DNA from: Mesorhizobium loti
Lineage (GTDB): Bacteria > Pseudomonadota > Alphaproteobacteria > Rhizobiales > Rhizobiaceae
DNA length: 64,000 nucleotides
Assembly: GCF_003148495.1 (NCBI RefSeq)
Contig: NZ_QGGH01000004.1
Location: 62,001 to 126,000 of the forward strand
Direction of reading: 5' to 3'
Position numbers and translations under genes: made by a program. The notes beneath the pieces are model-generated. The model searched no databases. It was given only the letters and a program-made list of their open reading frames with translations, and was not told where the DNA came from. Shown here in pieces: positions 1 through 9,056 of this stretch (position 1 is the first letter of the stretch; every line of letters starts with the position of its first letter).

Positions 1-2
1 TG

Positions 3-1589
3 AAGTCGCCGGACGCGCTGCTCGGGCGGTCGATCCATGGTCTTTTGATGCGTGGCGTCGCCGGCGGCATGCTGGCGCCCAAGGATTGCCGCTATATCGA
101 AGCTCAGCTGACCCGCGCCCTGCGCGAGGGCCGCGACCGCAAGGTGCTGGTTTCCCTCGCCAACGGCCAGCACTACGAATTCTCGGCTCGCGAAGGCAGC
201 CAGGAGCTGGGTGTCATCACCTTCGAGGACGTCACCGCCCGTGTCGAGGCGGAAGACAAGATCCGCTTCATGGCACGCTACGACAATCTCACCGGCCTGC
301 CCAACCGCGCCTATTTCCACGAACTTATCGGCGAGGCCATGGTATCAGGCGATCGCGACCGTCTCTGCGGCCTTGCGGTGCTTGACCTCGACGATTTCAA
401 GAGCGTCAACGACACGCTTGGCCATCCGATCGGCGACGGCTTGATCTACGCCGTTGCCGAGCGGCTTGCCGCCATTGCCGGGCAAGGCATCACGGTCAGC
501 CGTTTCGGCGGCGACGAGTTCATGATCTTCTTCGACCGCGTCGAGGACGAGAGCCATCTGACCAGCCAGCTCGACGAGATTTTCGCCGAACTGCAGGGGG
601 AGGTGGACGTCGCCGGTCACGGGCTGCGCATCCAGGCCAGCGGCGGCGCGGTGCTGTCGCGGGTCAAGGACACCGATGTCGACGCCATGATCGTCAAGGC
701 GGACCTGGCGCTCTACAAGGCCAAGGAGCTCGGCAAGAACAGCTGGCGGCTGTTCGAAGCCTCGATGGATGCCGCCTTCCGCAACCGTCAGCTGATGAAG
801 GCGGATCTGCGCAGCGCGGTGGAAAGCAAGGGCTTGCGGGTGGTCTATCAGCCGATCGTGGCGATGAGCACCATGCGTATCGCCAGCTGCGAGGCGCTGT
901 GCCGGTGGGACCATCCCGATCTCGGACCGGTCTCGCCCAGCATCTTCATTCCATTGGCCGAGGAAATGGGCATCATTTCCGAGATCAGCACCTTCGTGCT
1001 GCAGGCAGCCTGCGCCGAATGCGCCAAATGGCCGGACCAGACCAGCGTCTCGGTCAATCTTTCCGCCAAGGATTTCCGCAACCGCGACGTCATCCAGAAG
1101 GTTCGCGATGCGTTGGCCAGCACCGGCCTCGCGGCCGGCCGGCTCGAGATCGAGGTCACCGAAACGGCGCTGCTCGACGACAAGTCGCTGACGCGCCAGT
1201 ACATCGAGGAGCTGAAGCAGATTGGCGTGCGCATCGCGCTCGACGATTTCGGCACCGGCTATTCGAGCCTGAGCTACCTGCACAAGCTGCCGCTCGACAA
1301 GATCAAGATCGACCGCTCGTTCCTGATGGACGTCACCCAGAATCCCCGTTCGCTCGAGCTGCTCAAGGGCATCGTCAACCTGTCGCGGCCGCTGGGGCTT
1401 TCGGTGACCGTCGAAGGGGTCGAGACCTTCGAGCAGCTCAAGATTCTGGCGCTGCAGGTCAAGCCCGACCTTGTCCAGGGGTTCCTTTTCGGTTCGGCGC
1501 TCAGCGCCTCCGGCATCGAGACCATGTCGACCACGGTCTGGCCCTTCGCCAAGGACATCAACACAGCCAAGAGGGCGGCGCGCCGCTGA
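3..1589 (+). CDS. GGDEF-EAL cyclic-di-GMP signalling protein (5' end outside window)
   Basis: The frame is open to the left edge, so the gene starts upstream, probably with a PAS or other sensor domain; the first residues seen fit the end of a PAS fold. A diguanylate cyclase domain follows with an intact FGGDEF active site near nt 508-525. The usual inhibitory RxxD site just before it is not present. The C-terminal EAL phosphodiesterase domain keeps its signature (SCEALCRW near nt 885-910), the SVNLS asparagine, DDFGTGYSSL and the VEGVET glutamate, so it looks catalytically able. The protein would make or break down c-di-GMP in the cytoplasm; the net direction cannot be told from sequence. 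It is followed by a palindrome-rich gap and the acyltransferase-like gene at 1739. Confidence 0.93.
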   Translation, partial: KSPDALLGRSIHGLLMRGVAGGMLAPKDCRYIEAQLTRALREGRDRKVLVSLANGQHYEFSAREGSQELGVITFEDVTARVEAEDKIRFMARYDNLTGLPNRAYFHELIGEAMVSGDRDRLCGLAVLDLDDFKSVNDTLGHPIGDGLIYAVAERLAAIAGQGITVSRFGGDEFMIFFDRVEDESHLTSQLDEIFAELQGEVDVAGHGLRIQASGGAVLSRVKDTDVDAMIVKADLALYKAKELGKNSWRLFEASMDAAFRNRQLMKADLRSAVESKGLRVVYQPIVAMSTMRIASCEALCRWDHPDLGPVSPSIFIPLAEEMGIISEISTFVLQAACAECAKWPDQTSVSVNLSAKDFRNRDVIQKVRDALASTGLAAGRLEIEVTETALLDDKSLTRQYIEELKQIGVRIALDDFGTGYSSLSYLHKLPLDKIKIDRSFLMDVTQNPRSLELLKGIVNLSRPLGLSVTVEGVETFEQLKILALQVKPDLVQGFLFGSALSASGIETMSTTVWPFAKDINTAKRAARR

Positions 1590-1614
1590 TCTACTGACAG
1601 AGAAGTGATGCTTT

Positions 1615-1646
1615 TTCGTAAAATTTTACGAATTGTTAACGTTAAC
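1615..1646. promoter_or_regulatory. Two adjacent perfect palindromes upstream of the acyltransferase-like gene
   Basis: An 18-bp perfect palindrome, TTCGTAAAATTTTACGAA (1615-1632), is followed two bases later by a 12-bp perfect palindrome, GTTAACGTTAAC (1635-1646). They lie 26 bp after the GGDEF-EAL stop and about 93 bp before the next start. Neither is followed by a clear T-run after a GC-rich stem, so they look more like operators than a terminator. The binding protein is unknown. Confidence 0.5.
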
Positions 1647-1738
1647 GATGAGTAAACAACGCCTGTCCCATTTTCATCTTTACATCCCGGGGGCCTGTCG
1701 TAGGGTTGAACTGCGGCGGCAACTTACGGGGATGCACG

Positions 1739-2518
1739 ATGGATGCGCAGTTGACAGCGCTTCGCCAAGCGGCGGGCGCGGACGGAGAAAATTCGTCCGA
1801 TAGCATGTCGAGATTTGCTCGAAATGTCTCGGCAATGCTAGAACGCACAGAGTATCGCCGCTGCGACAAGGGCGAAGATCTCGAAGACATCTACAGGTTG
1901 CGCTACAAGTCCTATCGGCTGAGCGATATGGTGGTGGAAAACCCAGATCATATTGTGCATGACGAGCTCGACGAAGCCGAAAATTGCTCGAAGTTCGGCA
2001 TTTACATTGACGGGGAACTGGTCAGCACGCTCCGCATCCATCATGCCTGCAGCGCGACCCCGCAATCGCCCTCAACCACGGTCTATGGTGACATCTTGCG
2101 GCCGATGCTCGCCGCCGGCGCGCATTTCACCGACCCGAGCCGCTTTGCCGCCGACCCCGACTGGTCAAAGGTCTATCCGCAGATTCCCTATCTGACGTTG
2201 CGCCTCGCCGGTATGGCTTGCTTCTATTTCGATGCACCTTACTGCCTGTCGACCATCCGGCCGGAACATGCGGGTTTCTACCGTCGCATCTACTGTTCGG
2301 AGCAGATCGGCGAGCTGCGCGACTATCCAGGCCTGAACTACAAGGTCGTGCTCTACAGGGCCAACGTCAACGCGATCCGCGAGCGCTCCTTCTCTCGGTT
2401 CCCGTTCTTCCGCTCGACATCTATGGAGCAGCGCATGCTGTTCGAGACGCCTGGTGCGGGCGAACTGGCGCCGCTGACCATCCTGCCAACGGCAAAGTAT
2501 TTTCGCGAAGCCGCTTGA
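1739..2518 (+). CDS. N-acyl amino acid synthase (FeeM-like) / GNAT-fold acyltransferase
   Basis: A 259-residue protein. The region around residues 50-100, with IYRLRYKSYRLSD followed by a segment reading YIDGELVSTLRIHH, resembles the catalytic core of FeeM-type N-acyl amino acid synthases and acyl-homoserine-lactone synthase-like GNAT proteins. These transfer an acyl chain from acyl-carrier protein to an amine. The acceptor cannot be predicted here. ATG 1739 is preferred over the TTG at 1706 because a GGGG Shine-Dalgarno-like stretch sits just upstream. It lies alone between a c-di-GMP gene and small membrane-protein genes; no luxR-type regulator is beside it. It could equally be a GNAT enzyme of another substrate class. 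Confidence 0.65.
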   Translation: MDAQLTALRQAAGADGENSSDSMSRFARNVSAMLERTEYRRCDKGEDLEDIYRLRYKSYRLSDMVVENPDHIVHDELDEAENCSKFGIYIDGELVSTLRIHHACSATPQSPSTTVYGDILRPMLAAGAHFTDPSRFAADPDWSKVYPQIPYLTLRLAGMACFYFDAPYCLSTIRPEHAGFYRRIYCSEQIGELRDYPGLNYKVVLYRANVNAIRERSFSRFPFFRSTSMEQRMLFETPGAGELAPLTILPTAKYFREAA

Positions 2519-2635
2519 GGCCACGCGATTTTTGGCGAATGCCTGGAGCTTTCCGGCCGGATTCGCGTTCTGATGACGGCGGGGCGTTGCCCCCCGGCGT
2601 CTCCATTTCGACGGATTTGTCAAAAGGAACCCGAC

Positions 2636-2785
2636 ATGACCATTTCCACGCTTGCGCTCACCCCGCTCATCTCGCTGATCGCCGGCGTGCTGATCCTCGT
2701 GATGCCAAGGCTGTTGAACTACATCGTCGCGCTCTATCTGATCGTCGTCGGACTGCTCGGGCTTTTCCCGCATCTTGTCGGCTGA
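2636..2785 (+). CDS. Small membrane protein, DUF3096-like
   Basis: A 49-residue protein that is almost entirely two hydrophobic helices (residues about 5-24 and 27-46), joined by PRLLNY. This resembles the DUF3096 family of tiny bacterial inner-membrane proteins of unknown role. The ATG at 2636 is chosen because an AAAAGGA ribosome-binding site lies about 7 bases upstream; the longer reading from 2573 adds a proline/arginine-rich stretch without a convincing site. It stands alone, 117 bp after the acyltransferase-like gene. Family assignment is from memory of the pattern; function unknown. Confidence 0.72.
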   Translation: MTISTLALTPLISLIAGVLILVMPRLLNYIVALYLIVVGLLGLFPHLVG

Positions 2786-3001
2786 CAGCGCCGTTTGAGG
2801 CGGCGCCAGCGTTCGCCTAGACCGCTTTCGGAGGATCTTTCCGATCAGGCACCCGGATCCGGGGCGGATTCCAGCGCGCGTCGGCAGCCGGCTTCAATTT
2901 TCCTTTGAGGCAGTTGTCGGCTGCGATGCGGCAATAGCGCCATTGCTCTCGGCCCGGCTTTTCGCTATGTGCCTGAAAGATGTCTTCGAAGGGGTATTCC
3001 T

Positions 3002-3226
3002 ATGGCTGATCACTCGCCGACCGGTCCTGTCGAACTGGGCGCGAAGATGGACTATGCAGAGCATGACCGCACCTATGCGGGCTTCCTCGCACTGGCCAAG
3101 TATGGATCGCTTTTCTGCGGAGCCCTGCTTCTGGCGATGGCCTTCGGCTTCTTCGCGGGCGGCTTCTTCTCGGCGACCATCCTGTTCGTGCTGATTTTGG
3201 CCGTCGGCGCCTTTATCCTCCGATAG
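3002..3226 (+). CDS. aa3-type cytochrome c oxidase subunit IV
   Basis: A 74-residue protein beginning MADHSPTGPVELGAKMDYAEHDRTY and ending in one long transmembrane helix. The acidic/tyrosine motif DYAEHDRTYAGFL before the helix is typical of the small subunit IV of alphaproteobacterial aa3 oxidases, which binds at the edge of the membrane complex and is not needed for proton pumping. The start at 3002 follows GAAGGGG. The main oxidase genes are not in this window, which is usual: this small gene often stands apart. It is directly upstream of the pnt operon. Confidence 0.85.
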   Translation: MADHSPTGPVELGAKMDYAEHDRTYAGFLALAKYGSLFCGALLLAMAFGFFAGGFFSATILFVLILAVGAFILR

Positions 3227-3311
3227 ATTTTTCCGACACCTTGTCCATGGCGCCGCCGCGAGGCCGGCCGGCGTCTTGCGGGAAACAGCTTCCGGCCGAA
3301 AGGATCATGCG

Positions 3312-4595
3312 GTGGGACAGACGGTTTTCATCCCTCGTGAACTCGATGCCAACGAGCCGCGCGTCGCGGCCTCGCCCGATACGGTGAAACGGTTGGCGGC
3401 GCTGGGCTTCGACGTCGTTGTCGAGGCGGGTGCCGGTCTGAATTCACGCATCGTCGATGCCGATTATGCGAGCGCCGGCGCCGCCATCGGCAAGGCTTCA
3501 GATGTCGCCAAGGCCGATGTGGTGCTGAAGGTGCGTCGGCCCAGTGATGCCGAACTGAAGAGCTACAAGCCCGGTACGGCGGTCATCGCCATCATGGATC
3601 CCTACGGCAATGATGCCGCCGTTGCAGCTCTTGCCAAGGCCGGCGTCACCGCCTTTTCGATGGAATTCATGCCGCGCATCACCCGCGCCCAGTCGATGGA
3701 CGTGCTGTCTAGCCAAGCCAATCTTGCCGGCTACCAGGCGGTGATCGACGGCGCTTCGGAATATGATCGCGCATTGCCGATGATGATGACAGCGGCGGGC
3801 ACGGTGCCGGCGGCAAAGGTCTTCATCATGGGCGTCGGCGTTGCCGGCCTGCAGGCGATCGCCACCGCGCGCCGGCTTGGTGCGGTCGTCACCGCCACCG
3901 ACGTTCGTCCCGCCGCCAAGGAACAGGTCGCCTCGCTCGGCGCAAAGTTCCTCGCGGTCGAGGACGAGGAATTCAAGGCGGCCGAAACGGCTGGCGGCTA
4001 CGCCAAGGAAATGTCGAAGGAATACCAGGCCAAGCAGGCGGCACTCACATCAGAGCATATCGCCAAGCAGGACATCGTCATCACCACGGCGCTGATCCCG
4101 GGCCGGCCAGCACCGAAACTGGTGTCGGCGGCCATGGTCGCCTCGATGAAGCCGGGTTCGGTGCTCGTCGATCTGGCGGTCGAACGCGGCGGCAATGTCG
4201 AGGGCGCGGAAGCCGGCAAGGTCGTCACCACCGCCAACAACGTCAAGATCGTCGGCCATCTCAATGTGCCCGGTCGCATCGCCGCGTCGGCCTCGCTGCT
4301 TTACGCCAGGAACCTGTTTGCCTTCCTCGAAACGCTGGTCGACAAGACGACCAAGACGCTTGCCATCAATCGCGATGACGATCTGGTCAAGGCAACGATG
4401 CTGACCGATGGCGGCAAGGTGGTTCATCCAGCCTTCGCCAAGGCCGACCAGCAGCCGCGTGTCGAGCCGGCCGCGATCCCGGCCACCACTATGGTCGCCG
4501 ACGCTTCAGTCAAACCTGCCACTGCAAAGAAGGCCGCGCCCAAGAAGGCGGCCGCACCCAAGTCGCCCTCGTCGAAGCCGAAAGGGATCGCGTGA
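3312..4595 (+). CDS. pntAA: Proton-translocating NAD(P) transhydrogenase subunit alpha part 1
   Basis: A 427-residue cytoplasmic NAD(H)-binding subunit (domain I). The N terminus ([15 protein letters not shown]) is the alanine dehydrogenase/PNT signature; the Rossmann motif [11 protein letters not shown] sits near residues 173-183 with TDVRPAA after it, and [13 protein letters not shown] follows near residue 285. The complex couples proton entry to NADPH formation from NADH and NADP+. GTG 3312 is favoured by AAAGGA 8 bases upstream. A tail of about 30 residues rich in Lys, Ala and Pro follows the fold, longer than I expect for this subunit. The gene overlaps pntAB by one base, so translation is likely coupled. 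Confidence 0.95.
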   Translation: MGQTVFIPRELDANEPRVAASPDTVKRLAALGFDVVVEAGAGLNSRIVDADYASAGAAIGKASDVAKADVVLKVRRPSDAELKSYKPGTAVIAIMDPYGNDAAVAALAKAGVTAFSMEFMPRITRAQSMDVLSSQANLAGYQAVIDGASEYDRALPMMMTAAGTVPAAKVFIMGVGVAGLQAIATARRLGAVVTATDVRPAAKEQVASLGAKFLAVEDEEFKAAETAGGYAKEMSKEYQAKQAALTSEHIAKQDIVITTALIPGRPAPKLVSAAMVASMKPGSVLVDLAVERGGNVEGAEAGKVVTTANNVKIVGHLNVPGRIAASASLLYARNLFAFLETLVDKTTKTLAINRDDDLVKATMLTDGGKVVHPAFAKADQQPRVEPAAIPATTMVADASVKPATAKKAAPKKAAAPKSPSSKPKGIA

Positions 4596-5020
4596 TGGAC
4601 CAGACCCTGCAGAAAGCCCTCGACCAGCTCGACCAGGCCTCCGCCGCAGTTCGGCTGGCAGTGCACAATATGGCGACCATGCCCGGTGGCGCCGATGCGG
4701 CGGGTGACGCCGCGCATGCGCTCTCCGGCGGCGCCATCGATCCCTTCGTCTTCCGCTTCGCCATCTTCGTGCTGGCGATCTTCGTCGGCTATTACGTCGT
4801 CTGGTCGGTGACGCCGGCGCTGCACACACCGCTGATGGCCGTCACCAACGCCATCTCGTCTGTCATCGTCGTCGGCGCACTGCTGGCCGTCGGCATCGCC
4901 GCTTCCGGCATCGCCGCCGGCTTCGGCTTCGTCGCGCTGATGCTGGTGTCGGTCAATATCTTCGGCGGCTTCCTCGTCACCCAGCGCATGCTGGCCATGT
5001 ACAAGAAGAAGGACAAGTAG
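4595..5020 (+). CDS. pntAB: NAD(P) transhydrogenase subunit alpha part 2 (membrane anchor)
   Basis: A 141-residue subunit carrying the first membrane helices of the transhydrogenase. A short amphipathic N-terminal region (about residues 1-50) is followed by three or four helices; the end [15 protein letters not shown] basic tail faces the cytoplasm. Separate alpha1 and alpha2 subunits are the alphaproteobacterial arrangement, unlike the two-gene form of enterobacteria. The ATG shares its A with the pntAA stop (TGATG), and pntB follows after 6 bases. Confidence 0.95.
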   Translation: MDQTLQKALDQLDQASAAVRLAVHNMATMPGGADAAGDAAHALSGGAIDPFVFRFAIFVLAIFVGYYVVWSVTPALHTPLMAVTNAISSVIVVGALLAVGIAASGIAAGFGFVALMLVSVNIFGGFLVTQRMLAMYKKKDK

Positions 5021-5026
5021 AGCGCC

Positions 5027-6424
5027 ATGAACGCCAACTTCGCGTCCTTCCTCTATCTGGTCTCCGGCGTCCTGTTCATCATGGCGTTGCGCGGCCTGTC
5101 GCATCCGACCACCAGTCGGCAGGGCAATCTCTACGGCATGATCGGCATGGGCATCGCCATCGCCACCACACTGGCGCTAGCGACCCCGTCCGCTGGCCGT
5201 TTCGGCTTGATCGTGCTCGGCCTTGCCATTGGCGGCGGCGTCGGTGCGGTCACCGCGCGCCGCATCGCCATGACCTCGATGCCACAGTTGGTCGCTGCTT
5301 TCCACTCGCTGGTCGGCCTCGCCGCCGTCATGGTGGCGGCAGCCGCCATCTATGCCCCGGAAAGCTTTGGCATCGGCACGGATGGCGACATCCACGCCCA
5401 GGCCCTGATCGAGATGAGCCTTGGCGTTGCCATCGGCGCCATCACCTTCACCGGCTCGGTCATCGCCTTCCTCAAGCTCGATGGCCGCATGTCGGGCAAG
5501 CCGATCATGATCGGCGGCCGTCACTTCATCAACGCAGCACTTGCCATCGCGCTCGTCGTCTTGATCGTGCTGCTGGTCACCACCGAGTCCAAGCTGGTGT
5601 TCTGGCTGATCGTTGCCGCCTCGCTGGTGCTTGGCATACTCTTGATCATCCCGATCGGCGGCGCGGACATGCCGGTCGTCGTCTCGATGCTCAACTCCTA
5701 TTCGGGCTGGGCGGCGGCGGCCCTCGGCTTCACGCTCGGCAATCTGGCGCTGATCATCACCGGCGCGCTGGTCGGCTCATCCGGCGCGATCCTGTCCTAC
5801 ATCATGTGCAAGGGCATGAACCGCTCCTTCATCTCGGTCATCCTCGGCGGCTTCGGCGGCGAGACGGCTGCTGCGGCCGATGACGGCATTGAGCGTACGG
5901 TCAAGCAGGGCTCGGCCGACGACGCCGCCTATCTGATGATGAACGCGCAGAAGGTCATCATCGTGCCCGGCTATGGCATGGCGGTTGCCCAGGCGCAGCA
6001 CGCGCTGCGCGAAATGGCCGACAAGCTCAAGGCCAATGGCGTCGACGTCAAATACGCCATTCACCCGGTCGCCGGCCGCATGCCCGGCCACATGAACGTG
6101 CTGCTCGCCGAAGCCAACGTGCCTTATGACGAAGTATTCGAACTCGAGGACATCAACTCCGAATTCGCGCAGGCCGATGTCGCCTATGTCATCGGCGCCA
6201 ACGACGTCACCAACCCGTCCGCGCGCGACGACAAGTCGTCGCCGATCTACGGCATGCCGATCCTCGACGTCGACAAGGCCCGCACCTGCCTGTTCGTCAA
6301 GCGCTCGCTCGGCTCCGGCTATGCCGGCATCGACAACACGCTGTTCTACAAGGACGGCACCATGATGCTGCTCGGCGACGCCAAGAAGATGACCGAGGAA
6401 ATCGTCAAGGCCATGGATCACTGA
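5027..6424 (+). CDS. pntB: NAD(P) transhydrogenase subunit beta
   Basis: A 465-residue subunit. Its first half is a multi-helix membrane domain; the second half, from about residue 290, is the NADP(H)-binding domain III with VIIVPGYGMAVAQAQHALR, YAIHPVAGRMPGHMNVLLAEA, VIGANDVTNP and KRSLGSGYAGIDN, all family hallmarks. With the two alpha subunits it forms the proton channel and hydride-transfer machine. It is last in the operon and is followed within 30 bases by a strong hairpin terminator. Confidence 0.97.
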   Translation: MNANFASFLYLVSGVLFIMALRGLSHPTTSRQGNLYGMIGMGIAIATTLALATPSAGRFGLIVLGLAIGGGVGAVTARRIAMTSMPQLVAAFHSLVGLAAVMVAAAAIYAPESFGIGTDGDIHAQALIEMSLGVAIGAITFTGSVIAFLKLDGRMSGKPIMIGGRHFINAALAIALVVLIVLLVTTESKLVFWLIVAASLVLGILLIIPIGGADMPVVVSMLNSYSGWAAAALGFTLGNLALIITGALVGSSGAILSYIMCKGMNRSFISVILGGFGGETAAAADDGIERTVKQGSADDAAYLMMNAQKVIIVPGYGMAVAQAQHALREMADKLKANGVDVKYAIHPVAGRMPGHMNVLLAEANVPYDEVFELEDINSEFAQADVAYVIGANDVTNPSARDDKSSPIYGMPILDVDKARTCLFVKRSLGSGYAGIDNTLFYKDGTMMLLGDAKKMTEEIVKAMDH

Positions 6425-6451
6425 TAGGCGATCAGCACTGAGACAAGAAAC

Positions 6452-6475
6452 GCCCGGCTTCGCGCCGGGCTTTTT
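6452..6475 (+). terminator. Rho-independent terminator of the pnt operon
   Basis: GCCCGGC (6452-6458) pairs with GCCGGGC (6464-6470) around a short TTCGC loop, and the stem is followed directly by TTTTT. It begins 28 bases after the pntB stop. Confidence 0.88.
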
Positions 6476-6552
6476 CTTGGCTGACAGCGGTTTCAAGGCT
6501 ACGATGACGACGTCCCGTCTCACCGACGGGATTGTCGTCAACGGAGACGCTG

Positions 6553-8025
6553 ATGCCCGATCCCGTCGCATCGCCGGTCACCGCAAAAGCACCGCACAAG
6601 CTGAGCCAGGCGGTGGTGATCGTGCATGGCATGGGCGAACAGCGGCCGATGGATACGTTGCGCGGCTTTGTCCAGGCTGTCTGGAGCCATGATCCCAGCC
6701 GCGCGCCGTTTTATGCCCATGTCGCCGATCCCGCCGATCCCACCGGCGCGAAGATCAACCAGAGCTGGATCACCCCCGACAGCCGGACAAATTCATACGA
6801 ACTTCGCCGCATCACCACGCCTTACGATGTCGAAGGCCGTCGCACCGATTTCTACGAGCTCTACTGGGCCGACATCACGCAGGGCACGACGCGGGGGCGG
6901 CTTGCCGCCTGGGTGACAAACCTGCTGTGGCGCAAGCTCGCCGACATTCCGCGCGACGCCCGCAAGCTCTATCTCGTCACTCTTCTGGCCGTCGTCGTCG
7001 TCCTGTGCGCGATGCTCGCGCTCGCGACCTCGGTTTGGCAGCACTATATCTCCTGGGCCGCCGCTCTGTTCGTCACCATCCTGGCCTCGTTCATCATCTG
7101 GGCGGTGGACCGGTTTGGCCTTCCCTATTTCGGCGATGTCGCGGCCTATGTGCGCGCCGAAGCGGCAACGGTCGAGAAGCGCGCGCTGATCCGCGACCGC
7201 GGCCTGAGGCTGCTGAAGCGTCTAATGATGGACGACAGCTACGACCGGATCGTGCTGGTCTCGCACAGCCTTGGGTCGATGATCGCCTATGACCTGCTGC
7301 AGATATTGTGGGCCGATTTCAGGCCCCGAAAACTAGAGGCCATCCGCGACAAGGCGAAACTGAAGGCGATTCACGCTATCGACAAGGCGACGCTTGTTGC
7401 CGACGGTTCGGCTTGGCCCGGCAGCCTGGACGATCTCGCCGGCTTCCGGCGCGATCAGTGGGAGCTCTACCGGCAGCTGCGCACTGGCGATGCCGACCAT
7501 CGGCCCTGGAAGATCAGCGATTTCGTCACGCTTGGCAGTCCGCTGACCCACAGCGAATTTCTGGTGACGTACAATCTCGCCGAATTCAGGCGCGGCATTG
7601 CCGAGCGGCTGTTCTCGGCGTGCCCGCCGATTGCCGAAGGGGCAGCGGCTGGCGGCACCGTGCTCTATCAGGAAGGCCGCAACCGTTCGGGCAAGCCGCA
7701 GCGCGCCGTGCATCATGGTGCGGTGTTTGCGGCGACGCGCTGGACCAACATCTTCGACCGGGGCAATGGCTGGCTTACGGGCGATCCGATCTCCGGGCCG
7801 ATGGCGGAAAATTTCGGTCCGGGTGTGGAGAATATCCAGGTCGAGCTGCGCGGCTCACTTGGTCGCGTCTTCACCCACACGCTGTACTGGTCGTTGGCGG
7901 CGACCGGTGTCGAAGTCGCAGCCGGCGCTCGCTCGCATCTTGCCGTGCTGCGCGACGCTGTCGACCTTGGCCGCAAACTGGAGCCGAGCCAGGCGGAAGC
8001 GCCGGCTATGACTTCCGAAAAATGA
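6553..8025 (+). CDS. Membrane-associated alpha/beta hydrolase-like protein
   Basis: A 490-residue protein with a hydrolase core interrupted by membrane helices. VVIVHGMGEQRP near residues 19-30 fits the oxyanion-hole strand of alpha/beta hydrolases, and VSHSLGSMIAYDLL places a nucleophile elbow at about Ser239. Between them, residues about 138-190 form two hydrophobic segments. FVTLGSPLTH further on is another lipase-like motif. The substrate is unknown; a lipase, esterase or a non-catalytic homologue are all possible. ATG 6553 has GGAG 6 bases upstream. It stands alone between the pnt terminator and a convergent minus-strand gene. Confidence 0.7.
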   Translation: MPDPVASPVTAKAPHKLSQAVVIVHGMGEQRPMDTLRGFVQAVWSHDPSRAPFYAHVADPADPTGAKINQSWITPDSRTNSYELRRITTPYDVEGRRTDFYELYWADITQGTTRGRLAAWVTNLLWRKLADIPRDARKLYLVTLLAVVVVLCAMLALATSVWQHYISWAAALFVTILASFIIWAVDRFGLPYFGDVAAYVRAEAATVEKRALIRDRGLRLLKRLMMDDSYDRIVLVSHSLGSMIAYDLLQILWADFRPRKLEAIRDKAKLKAIHAIDKATLVADGSAWPGSLDDLAGFRRDQWELYRQLRTGDADHRPWKISDFVTLGSPLTHSEFLVTYNLAEFRRGIAERLFSACPPIAEGAAAGGTVLYQEGRNRSGKPQRAVHHGAVFAATRWTNIFDRGNGWLTGDPISGPMAENFGPGVENIQVELRGSLGRVFTHTLYWSLAATGVEVAAGARSHLAVLRDAVDLGRKLEPSQAEAPAMTSEK

Positions 8026-8071
8026 GAACGGCGAACGGGATCGATACTCCACGCGCCGCCTGGCAATTCAA

Positions 8072-8109
8072 ACAGAAAATCCACCCCGGGGCTTTGGCCC
8101 GGAGTGGAT
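8072..8109 (-). terminator. Terminator-like hairpin between convergent genes
   Basis: ATCCAC-CCGGG (from 8079) pairs with CCCGG-GTGGAT (to 8109) with one mismatch and a loop around 8091-8097. Read on the minus strand the stem is followed by ATTTTCTGTTT, so it probably ends the minus-strand gene at 8130-9047; it may also slow transcription from the hydrolase gene. Confidence 0.55.
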
Positions 8110-8129
8110 CGATCTGCTTCAGGTCCAGA

Positions 8130-9047
8130 TCAGCGGCTGGTCAGGAACACCGCTTCTTCATCATCGCGCTGCCTGCCGCCGAGAGCGGCTGCCGCACTGG
8201 CGATGAAGGCGCCGATCACCAGCGACAAGGCACCGAGCAAGGCAAAAGTCGCGCTGCCCTTCCTGGCGGTGTCGGCGGCCTGCTGTGCCTTGACCTTGGC
8301 GTCCTGGACCTTGGCGACTAGGGCATCGACACGTGCCTTGGCGTCGGCCTCGGAGAGGCCGGTGCGGGCGGCGACCAGTTGCGACAGATAGGTCCTGTCG
8401 TCGGCCGAGATTTCGCCTGCCGCGGCACTGGCGACCAGGATACGCGAGGCTTGCCCGATCGCGGCCGCATCGCCGTCTGGACTGACCGCCGTGAGCTTGC
8501 TCGGATCAGCCGGACGAAACAGCGAGTCCACCAAGTAGGACGTCGCATTGTCAGCAGCAGCGCCACCGGCATTGGCGGATGCACCGGCCGACGCACCCAT
8601 GGCGGCGCCCGACGCCACGGTCGAGACTGCCTGCACGCCTGAACCCACCGCAGCGGAAAGCGCCGAGCCCAGGACACCGACGACGATCAGGGTGGCCAGC
8701 GCCCAGGCCAAAAAGCCGTGGGCAGTGTCACGGAAATAGACCTCGTCGGTGTGGATGCCGACCCATTTCGTGCGCAGGCGTCCGGCAAGGTAGCCTCCGA
8801 CACCGGAGGACAGCCATTGCACGATGACCAGCCAGATCGCGGTAGAGACCGCGAAGGTCGTGACCGACGCGCCGGAGCCAGACCAGGGTGACACCATGCT
8901 CAGCCCAAGGCCTGAACCAAGCAGCATGAGGATGAAGGTCAACGTCGAGGCCGCGAAGGCGCCGGCGATGATCGGTCCCCAACTGACGGCAGTAGTAGAG
9001 GATTCTGTTGAAGTGGAAACGTCGACAGCCGATAGAGTGGACTGCAT
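8130..9047 (-). CDS. Conserved multi-helix membrane protein, function unknown
   Basis: A 305-residue protein. Residues about 22-48, 65-85, 112-135 and 270-292 are strongly hydrophobic. Between the third helix and the last is a large Ala/Gly-rich region with a soluble part (about residues 195-265) of acidic-amphipathic helices rich in AKARVDALVAKVQDAKVKAQ-type sequence, likely coiled coil. The N terminus after TAVSWGPIIAGAFAAS matches a pattern seen in rhizobial proteins of unknown role. ATG 9047 has GGGGGAA just upstream. It lies 9 bases after a 25-residue peptide gene and probably shares its mRNA and its stress-type promoter. No enzymatic motif seen. Confidence 0.75.
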   Translation of the reverse strand: MQSTLSAVDVSTSTESSTTAVSWGPIIAGAFAASTLTFILMLLGSGLGLSMVSPWSGSGASVTTFAVSTAIWLVIVQWLSSGVGGYLAGRLRTKWVGIHTDEVYFRDTAHGFLAWALATLIVVGVLGSALSAAVGSGVQAVSTVASGAAMGASAGASANAGGAAADNATSYLVDSLFRPADPSKLTAVSPDGDAAAIGQASRILVASAAAGEISADDRTYLSQLVAARTGLSEADAKARVDALVAKVQDAKVKAQQAADTARKGSATFALLGALSLVIGAFIASAAAALGGRQRDDEEAVFLTSR

Positions 9048-9056
9048 GAGTTCCCC

